From contig JAGOIS010000082.1 of assembly GCA_017995495.1 (NCBI GenBank), positions 1 through 6,569 on the forward strand: 6,569 nucleotides of DNA, in the 5' to 3' direction. The stretch's first letter is position 1. Each line of letters starts with the position of its first letter. Below the pieces are notes generated by a model, which saw only the letters and a program-made list of their open reading frames with translations, was not told the origin of the DNA and ran no database searches. The translations under genes were made by a program, and so were the position numbers. The DNA comes from Candidatus Cloacimonadota bacterium (lineage in GTDB: Bacteria; Cloacimonadota; Cloacimonadia; Cloacimonadales; Cloacimonadaceae). This document shows, one piece after another, positions 1 to 5,371 of the stretch.

Positions 1-348
1 TGGAAGGCGGGTTTGGGCCTGGCCTTTGAGCCGGCCAGAAGCCAGGACCGGAAAGGCATACTCAGGCTGCCCCTGCGCACGGGGGTTTCCTGGCGGCAGC
101 TCCCCTTCCTGGTGGAAGGCCACAAGATCGATGAACTTGCCCTGAGCCTGGGTGTGAGCCTGCCCCTGCAGGGTGAGGTGAACAGGATCGACCTCGGCTT
201 GCAATACAGCCACCGTGGCAACCTCGACCAGCACAAGCTTATGGACAATTCTTTCCTGCTGATGTTCGGCTTCACCGGCTTCGATATCCTCTCCAAAGCG
301 CCGGATCGCACCGCGCCAAGGGAAATTCCCCAAAAGGAAGACCTGTAA
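1..348 (+). CDS. C-terminal fragment of an outer-membrane beta-barrel-like protein (5' end outside window)
   Basis: The frame is open from base 1 and ends at TAA 346-348, giving 115 residues of a protein whose start lies upstream. The TTG at 13 is only an internal Leu codon, not a convincing start. Visible residues show alternating hydrophobic/polar strands: LRLPLRTGVSWRQLPFLVEG (21-40), then IDELALSLGVSLPL (43-56), IDLGLQYSHRGNL (63-75) and NSFLLMFGFTGF (83-94). The order 'aromatic-Pro-ypf...ID-E-alSlGvslPL...iDLglqY..RGnl' resembles the last strands of FadL/OmpP1-like outer-membrane proteins common in Bacteroidota and relatives. About 20 residues follow the last strand as a Pro/charged tail (SKAPDRTAPREIPQKEDL). 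The protein would sit in the outer membrane; the cargo or role cannot be told. Its stop lies 2 nt before the recJ start, suggesting cotranscription. The barrel assignment is by pattern only and moderately sure. Confidence 0.65.
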   Translation, partial: WKAGLGLAFEPARSQDRKGILRLPLRTGVSWRQLPFLVEGHKIDELALSLGVSLPLQGEVNRIDLGLQYSHRGNLDQHKLMDNSFLLMFGFTGFDILSKAPDRTAPREIPQKEDL

Positions 349-350
349 AC

Positions 351-1910
351 ATGGTAGAATCACTTTCAGAACCTGGCCAACATAGCTTGTTGGAACAGAT
401 CTGCCACAAGCGGGGCATGGAAATAGACGGGCTGAAAGCAGGCTTGGATACTCTGCCCGATGAAGTCCTGCTGGCCAATATCGATGCCGTGGCGGAGCGC
501 ATCAGCAGGGCGATGTTTAACAACGAGCCAACCGTGATCTTTGGCCACGACGACCCCGACGGCGTCACCAGCGCTTATATCCTGTATCAGTTTTTCAATG
601 CCTGCGGCTATCAGAAGCACAACTATTTCATCCCCAACCGCAATCAGGACCCCCACGGCATCCAGGACAGCTTTGTGGAGTTCGTGCGCGAGGGCGGCTA
701 CAAGCTGGTGATCACTGTGGACAACGGCATATCAAGTTATCAGGGGGTGGAGAAGCTCAACCAACTGGGCTGCGACACCGTGATCACCGACCATCATCTG
801 ATCCAGCCGGAAACCCTGCCCAACGCCTACGCCATCCTCAATCCGCAGCTTCCCAAATGCCAGTATCCCTTCAAAGCGCTGGCCGGAGTTGGGGTAACCC
901 TGATGCTGCTCCGCTATCTGGGACGCATCCTGGATCATCAGGTGCCGCTGTCATCCTACTTTTGGACAGCCGTGGGCTCCATCGCGGACAAGGTGCCGAT
1001 GACAGGGCTGAACAGGGTGATCGTGCGCCACGTGATCGAGCATTGGCACCAGCTGGATGACCCCAGCGTGGAATTTTTGCTCCGCAACCACAAACGCGTG
1101 GAAAGCGATTCCGGCGTCTTCAGTTTCCTGCAATACACTTCCAGGCTCATCGCCAACGGCCGTGAAGACAACGGTCAGCACACGGCGATGCGATTCCTGC
1201 TGCAGATGGGCGATGCCAAGGCCGAGTTGTTCCAAGCCATGGAAGCGCTGCAAAAAAAGTGGGAGGGCGAACTCAACCGCGTGTTCACATTTCTGGACAG
1301 CGTCACCACCGGCTTCACCTGCAATGCCTTCATCTATTTTGACGACGAGGGGGTGATCCCCTACCCTCTGTTGGGAACAGGCGCCACCTACGTTTTGGGC
1401 AAGCTGGGGATACCCACGATCCTGCTCAAGCAGCACAACGGCCACATCGTTTGTGAAGGCCGCTGCGGCGAGGGCTTCAACATGGTGGAGGCGTTTTCCT
1501 CCTGCAAGGAACATCTGAAGCAGTTTGGCGGACACGTCAAAGCGGCGGGATTCACCCTGATGCCCGAACGATACGACGCTTTTTTGGAATGCTACAATCA
1601 ATATCTGACCGAAAATCTAAGCACCGATCCACCTCGGATCGATGTGGACCCTGATGCCTGCCTCAGCCTCGACCAATTCAATTTGGACAACTGGCGCGGG
1701 TTGGAGCTGCTGCTTCCCTTTGGCCAACAGAATCCTGAGCCCCTCATTCTGGTGAAAGATGCGGACCACAACCAGCTACAAAAGGCGTTTTCCTTTGAAC
1801 ATGGCAGTATCTCCCTTCCGGCCGGCCAAACCGGCGACGTGCTGCTGAACTGGAAGGCACCGAGGACAGTGAAGATCCTGGCTTTTTATCCAGACAAGAA
1901 ATTCAGTTGA
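351..1910 (+). CDS. recJ: RecJ-type single-stranded-DNA-specific exonuclease (DHH/DHHA1 family)
   Basis: 519 residues, ATG start with a purine-rich AAAGGAAG at 333-340. RecJ is a Mn/Mg-dependent 5'-3' ssDNA exonuclease in recombination and repair, acting in the cytoplasm. DHH domain at about 60-215: motif I GHDDPDGVTSA (65-75), motif II TVDNGIS (122-128), DHH motif VITDHHL (144-150), AGVGV (178-182) and GSIADKVPM (209-217). A SRLIANGRED segment (264-273) matches the family's INAxGR region. DHHA1 domain at about 330-403 contains GEGFNMVEAF (373-382) and GGHVKAAGF (393-401). The RecJ OB region begins with LLPFGQQNPEPLILV (454-468), but only about 50 residues follow, so the C-terminal domain looks short; E. 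coli RecJ has 577 residues. Motif I has His66 where most bacterial RecJ have the first Asp of DxDxDG. Other DHH enzymes (NrnA-like, archaeal RecJ-like/GAN) use this HxDxDG form, so activity is plausible. It is the only DNA-metabolism gene in an otherwise envelope-related cluster. Confidence 0.88.
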   Translation: MVESLSEPGQHSLLEQICHKRGMEIDGLKAGLDTLPDEVLLANIDAVAERISRAMFNNEPTVIFGHDDPDGVTSAYILYQFFNACGYQKHNYFIPNRNQDPHGIQDSFVEFVREGGYKLVITVDNGISSYQGVEKLNQLGCDTVITDHHLIQPETLPNAYAILNPQLPKCQYPFKALAGVGVTLMLLRYLGRILDHQVPLSSYFWTAVGSIADKVPMTGLNRVIVRHVIEHWHQLDDPSVEFLLRNHKRVESDSGVFSFLQYTSRLIANGREDNGQHTAMRFLLQMGDAKAELFQAMEALQKKWEGELNRVFTFLDSVTTGFTCNAFIYFDDEGVIPYPLLGTGATYVLGKLGIPTILLKQHNGHIVCEGRCGEGFNMVEAFSSCKEHLKQFGGHVKAAGFTLMPERYDAFLECYNQYLTENLSTDPPRIDVDPDACLSLDQFNLDNWRGLELLLPFGQQNPEPLILVKDADHNQLQKAFSFEHGSISLPAGQTGDVLLNWKAPRTVKILAFYPDKKFS

Positions 1911-1930
1911 GGTCATAGCGGGAAGATCCC

Positions 1931-2518
1931 ATGCCTCCACTCAAGGAAACACTGCGCAAAAGCATTCACCTCGCCTCGCTGGTGATCCCCCTGGGCTACA
2001 GGTTTGTTCTGAACTACAACCGCAAACTGATGTTCTTCATCATGCTGGGGGCTTTTGTGCTTTTGCTGGCGATCGAGTTTTACCGCTTCTGGCAAAAGAG
2101 CTTCCGAAAAACTTTTTGGTGGATCTTCGGGACAATGCTGCGCCGCCATGAATTGAGGGACTTCACAGGGGCCACCTATCTGCTTTTTTCGGCCCTTGTC
2201 TGCGTGGCGTTTTTCGCGCCGGAGGTGGTTTTCTTTGCCCTGTCTTTCCTCTCCATCGGCGACACCTTCGCGGCCATGGTGGGCATCAACTTCGGCAAAC
2301 GCCGCATCGGCAACGGCCGGAAGTCGCTGGAAGGCAGCCTGGCCTGTTTCGCGGTCTGTTTCGTTTATGCCCTGGCCTTCAGTTTGCACCCCGTGATTGC
2401 CTTCACCGGCGCCCTGGCTGCCACCTTGGCGGAACTAAGCAATTTGCCGGTGGATGACAACGTCGAGGTCCCGATCGGGTCAGCCCTGGCGATGACCCTC
2501 ATCAAGATCTTCATCTGA
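1931..2518 (+). CDS. SEC59/DGK1-like membrane lipid kinase (dolichol kinase / phosphatidate cytidylyltransferase-like)
   Basis: 195 residues, mostly hydrophobic, with about six predicted membrane segments (roughly 13-27, 33-50, 82-97, 99-118, 134-152 and 154-170; the end 182-195 is also hydrophobic). ATG start 20 nt after recJ, with GGGAAG just upstream. Signature motifs cluster in the second half: SIGDTFAAMVG (108-118), NFGKRRIG (120-127), KSLEGSLA (131-138), AEL (167-169) and PVDDNVEVP (173-181). The arrangement GDxxAaxvGxxfGk..KSleGs...aE....DDN..vP is that of the SEC59/DGK1/VTE5 family, which includes CTP-dependent dolichol, diacylglycerol and phytol kinases and is often annotated as phosphatidate cytidylyltransferase. 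It would act in the inner membrane, phosphorylating a lipid alcohol with CTP. The substrate is not readable from sequence. The downstream neighbour, a polyprenyl-phosphate glycosyltransferase 11 nt away, makes a polyprenol or diacylglycerol substrate reasonable (inference). A true CDP-DAG synthase is less likely because those are normally longer and lack this motif set. Confidence 0.78.
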   Translation: MPPLKETLRKSIHLASLVIPLGYRFVLNYNRKLMFFIMLGAFVLLLAIEFYRFWQKSFRKTFWWIFGTMLRRHELRDFTGATYLLFSALVCVAFFAPEVVFFALSFLSIGDTFAAMVGINFGKRRIGNGRKSLEGSLACFAVCFVYALAFSLHPVIAFTGALAATLAELSNLPVDDNVEVPIGSALAMTLIKIFI

Positions 2519-2519
2519 C

Positions 2520-2524
2520 GGGAG
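2520..2524 (+). promoter_or_regulatory. Ribosome binding site of the GT2 gene
   Basis: GGGAG lies 5 nt upstream of the ATG at 2530, directly after the preceding stop codon (2516-2518). It supports that ATG as the start and suggests translational coupling with the upstream lipid-kinase gene. Confidence 0.6.
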
Positions 2525-2529
2525 ATAAC

Positions 2530-3486
2530 ATGCTGCTCTCTTTTGTGATACCTGTACTGAATGAAGTGGATTCCCTGCGCCAGTTGACCGCAGAGATCCT
2601 TGCCAACTGTCGTCCCCACGGCCATGAGATCATTTTCATTGACGACGGGAGCCGGGACGGCAGTTTCAACTTGATGGAGGAGCTGGCCCAAACCGACCCA
2701 AACATCAGGATCATCAAGTTCCGGCGTAATTTTGGCAAAGCGGCCGCCCTGCAATACGGCTTCCGGCTGGCCAGGGGGGAGGTGGTTTTCACCCTGGACG
2801 CCGATTTGCAGGATAATCCGGTGGAGATACCCAAATTCCTGGCCAGGCTGGATGAAGGCTGGGACCTTGTTTCCGGCTGGAAGCAGAAGAGACGTGACCC
2901 CCTCCACAAGGTGATCCCGTCCCGGCTGTTCAATTTCATCACCGCGCGCGCCTTCCGCTTGAAGCTGAAGGATTACAACTGCGGCTTCAAGGCTTACCGC
3001 CGCGAAGTGGTGAAAGAGCTTGATCTCTACGGGGAAATGCACCGTTACATCCCGGCTTTGGCCAATTCCCTCGGCTACCGGATCACGGAGATCCCGGTGG
3101 AGCACAGAAAGCGGGAGTTCGGCCGCTCCAAATACGGGCTGGAAAGGTATCTGCGCGGATTCTTTGACCTGCTTACGGTGAAGATGGTCACCCAATACGT
3201 CAAGAGCCCCCTCTACCTCTTTGGCAGGCTGGGGCTTGTCTCCGCGCTCCTGGGCACGGCCATCATGGTCTGGATGGCTGTGCTGAAGATCTTTTACGCT
3301 CAGCCCATCTCGAACCGCCTGCCGCTGTTCCTGGGTCTCACGCTGATCTTGGGCGGACTCCAGTTCATCTCCCTGGGTTTGATCTCGGAGCTCATTGTCA
3401 ACCGTATCTCACCTTTCAAAGGCCTGCCCGTTTCTGTGGAGAAGACTGTGCACGTCGCTCCGGAGGACCTGCTTGAATCCAGCTGA
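2530..3486 (+). CDS. GT2-family polyprenyl-phosphate glycosyltransferase (DPM1/GtrB/ArnC-like)
   Basis: 318 residues. The GT-A fold occupies about 1-220: it starts LLSFVIPVLNEVDSL (2-16), has IIFIDDGSRDGS (34-45) for nucleotide-sugar binding, RRNFGKAAALQYGF (65-78), the metal-binding LDADLQDNP (89-97), CGFKAYRREV (151-160) and HRKREFGRSKYG (192-203). This motif set is typical of enzymes that move a sugar from a nucleotide donor onto polyprenyl phosphate on the cytoplasmic face of the inner membrane. Two hydrophobic stretches follow, about 226-254 and 264-290, separated by a short polar loop, as in bacterial GtrB/ArnC-type enzymes; the last 28 residues are a soluble tail. Length fits the family. 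The sugar donor and final acceptor are not visible; glycosylation of surface polymer, lipid or protein are all possible. No partner flippase or GT-C acceptor enzyme is in the window. Its final 14 nt overlap the next gene. Confidence 0.9.
   Translation: MLLSFVIPVLNEVDSLRQLTAEILANCRPHGHEIIFIDDGSRDGSFNLMEELAQTDPNIRIIKFRRNFGKAAALQYGFRLARGEVVFTLDADLQDNPVEIPKFLARLDEGWDLVSGWKQKRRDPLHKVIPSRLFNFITARAFRLKLKDYNCGFKAYRREVVKELDLYGEMHRYIPALANSLGYRITEIPVEHRKREFGRSKYGLERYLRGFFDLLTVKMVTQYVKSPLYLFGRLGLVSALLGTAIMVWMAVLKIFYAQPISNRLPLFLGLTLILGGLQFISLGLISELIVNRISPFKGLPVSVEKTVHVAPEDLLESS
3462..3466 (+). promoter_or_regulatory. Ribosome binding site deciding the TTG start of the Lol permease
   Basis: GGAGG inside the end of the GT2 gene, 6 nt before TTG 3473-3475. 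No comparable site precedes the in-frame ATG at 3395, which would add 26 residues encoded wholly within the GT2 gene and unlike Lol permease N termini. Confidence 0.75.
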
Positions 3487-4690
3487 GCGTCTCTTCGTAG
3501 ACCGCTATCTGAGCGCTCCGAAACGCAACCTGCTGCGCTTCAGCTTCCTGTTCATGATCCTGGGCATCGTGATCTCGGTGGGCATCCTCTCGGCCGCCCT
3601 GAACCTCTTTGAAGGTTATGAGCGGGCGCTGAAATCGGTCCTGCTCGATTCCTTTGCCCACATCCGGGTTTATTCCGCCGGATCCGGCACCCTGCCGGAT
3701 TCGCTGGCCGCCTCAGCTCTGGCGCGGCTTGCCTCTCTGCCGGAGATCAAATCCGCTGTCCCGGTGCTGAGCAGCAACCTGATGGCCCAAAACGGCCGCC
3801 GGGCCAGAGGTGGCCTGATGCAGGCCTACGATTTCCCCACGGGGCGGGGCAACCTCCATGCCAAATATGTGGAGGCGGGCTCCGCGGAAACCCGTCCCGG
3901 CCAGGTGATCCTGGGGCACTATCTGGCTGAGGATCTGGGCCTCGCGCTGGGCGATACGGTGCGGGTATCCTTTCCCCGCCTCGATCTGATCACCCCCCTG
4001 GGCATGTATCCCAACCAAAGGGCGCTAAAGGTCTCCGGCATCTACAATTCCGGTTTCTACGAATATGACCGGAGTCTGCTCATCGGCAGCCTGGAGGACC
4101 TGCGCGCGCTTTCAGGGATCTCTTCGGGTTACCATAACATCGAGATCCGCTTGCGCAGCGAGTCTGCTGATAATGCCGAACTGCTTGCGGCCAAATACGA
4201 TACCCTGCTGGATCCCACGCTTTACGCGGCCCCGGTGGTAAACACCACCCTCCTGCGCCTGGTTCGGATGCAGAAGTGGCTGATCTTCATAGTTTTCAGC
4301 TTCCTGGTTCTGATCGCCGGGATCAACGTGATCAGCGGAGTCCTCACCCTCATCCTGGACAGGAAGAACGAGATCGCGGTGCTCAAGGCGCTGGGGGCTG
4401 GCGCGGCCACGATCAGGAACATCCTGGGTTATCAGGTCACCCTGGCCTGCCTGCTGTCTGTGATCACGGGACAGCTGCTGGGATTTCTGCTCTCCTGGTT
4501 TGTGGTCAACCAAAACATCTACAAGCTCAAGGGCGACGTCTATTTTATCGACCGGCTCGAGCTCTACGTATCACCCTTCAACCAGCTGGTGATCTTCATC
4601 GTGGCTGCCCTGCTGGTCACCCTCTGCGTCCGCGTTCCCCTGCGCAGGATAGACAAAATGCGGACCATCGACCTTTTGCGCAACCCTTAG
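3473..4690 (+). CDS. LolC/LolE-type lipoprotein-releasing ABC transporter permease
   Basis: 405 residues from TTG 3473, chosen because GGAGG (3462-3466) lies 6 nt upstream and the protein then begins MNPAERLFVDRYLSAPKRN, like the 'RYL....' start of LolC/LolE. First membrane helix at about 22-43 (FSFLFMILGIVISVGILSAA). A large periplasmic MacB-PCD-like domain spans about 45-265, with the usual VPVLSSNLM (96-104) and GQVILGHYLAEDLGLALGD (143-161) segments. Three C-terminal helices follow at about 269-294, 318-345 and 369-388, with the cytoplasmic coupling segment DRKNEIAVLKALGA (296-309) between the first two. It ends DLLRNP, comparable to the family's C-terminal 'aLRxE'. With the downstream LolD-type ATPase it would extract outer-membrane lipoproteins from the inner membrane and hand them to a periplasmic carrier. 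Only one permease gene is visible, so it may act as a homodimer or pair with a gene elsewhere. It overlaps the GT2 gene by 14 nt. A MacB/FtsX-type export permease is the main alternative. Confidence 0.83.
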   Translation: MNPAERLFVDRYLSAPKRNLLRFSFLFMILGIVISVGILSAALNLFEGYERALKSVLLDSFAHIRVYSAGSGTLPDSLAASALARLASLPEIKSAVPVLSSNLMAQNGRRARGGLMQAYDFPTGRGNLHAKYVEAGSAETRPGQVILGHYLAEDLGLALGDTVRVSFPRLDLITPLGMYPNQRALKVSGIYNSGFYEYDRSLLIGSLEDLRALSGISSGYHNIEIRLRSESADNAELLAAKYDTLLDPTLYAAPVVNTTLLRLVRMQKWLIFIVFSFLVLIAGINVISGVLTLILDRKNEIAVLKALGAGAATIRNILGYQVTLACLLSVITGQLLGFLLSWFVVNQNIYKLKGDVYFIDRLELYVSPFNQLVIFIVAALLVTLCVRVPLRRIDKMRTIDLLRNP

Positions 4691-4694
4691 GAGG
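4689..4694 (+). promoter_or_regulatory. Ribosome binding site of the LolD-type ATPase gene
   Basis: A perfect AGGAGG overlaps the stop codon (TAG 4688-4690) of the permease and lies 6 nt before TTG 4701. The TTG at 4696 is ruled out because it meets TGA two codons later. The placement suggests coupled translation of the transporter subunits. Confidence 0.75.
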
Positions 4695-4700
4695 CTTGAA

Positions 4701-5366
4701 TTGATCTGTCTTGCCGGATACTCCCTGCACAAATCTTATGCTGACAAAGGCCAGGACATCAGAGTGCTTGCCGACACCGATCTGGAAGTGGAGAACGGGG
4801 AATTGGTCTGCATCACGGGAAAATCCGGCTGCGGCAAGAGCACTTTGCTCCACATCCTGGGCCTGCTGGACGATCCCGACAGCGGGAGGGTGCTCATCAA
4901 CGGAGCTGAAGTCTCTGCCCGGCATGCCAATGCCCATGTGATCCGCAACCGGGACATCGGTTTTGTGTTCCAATTCCACTACCTGGTTGAGGACCTCAAC
5001 GCCCGGGAGAATGTCGCCCTGCCGATGCTGATCGCCGGTGCGTCCCGCGCCACGGCCTTTTCTGAGGCAGACAAGTTATTGGACCTGTTGCGCTTATCCG
5101 CCCGGAATACCCACTATCCCAACCAACTCAGCGGCGGCGAACAACAGCGCCTGGCCCTGGCCCGGGCCCTGATCAACCATCCCCGCATTGTCCTGGCGGA
5201 CGAACCCACCGGCAACCTCGATCCCCAGCACAGCGCCGAGGTCTGGGATCTGTTTTTCGAACTTAACCGCGATCTGCAGCAGACCTTCGTGATCGTGACC
5301 CACGACCGTGAACTGGCCAAACAAAGTCCCAAAACCTACGAGTTGAGGGACGGCAAGCTGATCTAA
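4701..5366 (+). CDS. lolD: LolD-type ABC transporter ATP-binding protein
   Basis: 221 residues, TTG start preceded by AGGAGG at 4689-4694. A complete ABC ATPase: Walker A GKSGCGKST (40-48), Q-loop FVFQFHYL (88-95) with Gln91, signature LSGGEQQR (143-150), Walker B IVLADEPT (163-170) with catalytic Glu168, D-loop GNLD (171-174) and H-loop His201 in VIVTHDREL. The stretches GFVFQFHYLVEDLNARENVALPMLI and the GEQQRLALARAL order match the LolD/MacB/FtsE branch, and FQFH..L is typical of LolD. Length is close to the usual 220-235. It binds the cytoplasmic side of the adjacent permease and powers lipoprotein release. All catalytic residues are intact. The LolD label over other MacB-like ATPases rests on the neighbouring permease and the envelope setting. 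Confidence 0.88.
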   Translation: MICLAGYSLHKSYADKGQDIRVLADTDLEVENGELVCITGKSGCGKSTLLHILGLLDDPDSGRVLINGAEVSARHANAHVIRNRDIGFVFQFHYLVEDLNARENVALPMLIAGASRATAFSEADKLLDLLRLSARNTHYPNQLSGGEQQRLALARALINHPRIVLADEPTGNLDPQHSAEVWDLFFELNRDLQQTFVIVTHDRELAKQSPKTYELRDGKLI

Positions 5367-5371
5367 CCGAG

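Noticed and set aside
13..15. TTG at 13 as the start of a complete 111-residue protein
   Set aside because: The frame is open to base 1, no ribosome binding site precedes it, and the content looks like the end of a longer barrel protein.
951..1601. Long minus-strand open frame (216 codons) opposite recJ
   Set aside because: It lies wholly antisense to a gene with clear DHH/DHHA1 motifs, its translation is rich in Ala/Gln/Gly/His without recognisable motifs, and such frames arise readily opposite GC-rich coding sequence.
1625..1641. Small inverted repeat CGATCC-ACCTC-GGATCG as a possible terminator or operator
   Set aside because: It is a 6-bp stem inside the recJ coding sequence, with no T-run after it and no second copy noticed; most likely chance.
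1911..1930. Possible terminator or promoter between recJ and the lipid kinase gene
   Set aside because: Only 20 nt, with no hairpin plus T-run and no recognisable -35/-10 pair; it holds just the ribosome binding region.
2365..3195. Long minus-strand open frame (276 codons) opposite the lipid kinase and GT2 genes
   Set aside because: It spans the junction of two well-supported + strand genes, and its translation shows no recognisable domain.
3395..3472. ATG 3395 as an upstream start for the Lol permease
   Set aside because: It would add 26 residues lying within the GT2 gene, with no good ribosome binding site; TTG 3473 has GGAGG at ideal spacing and gives a family-like N terminus.
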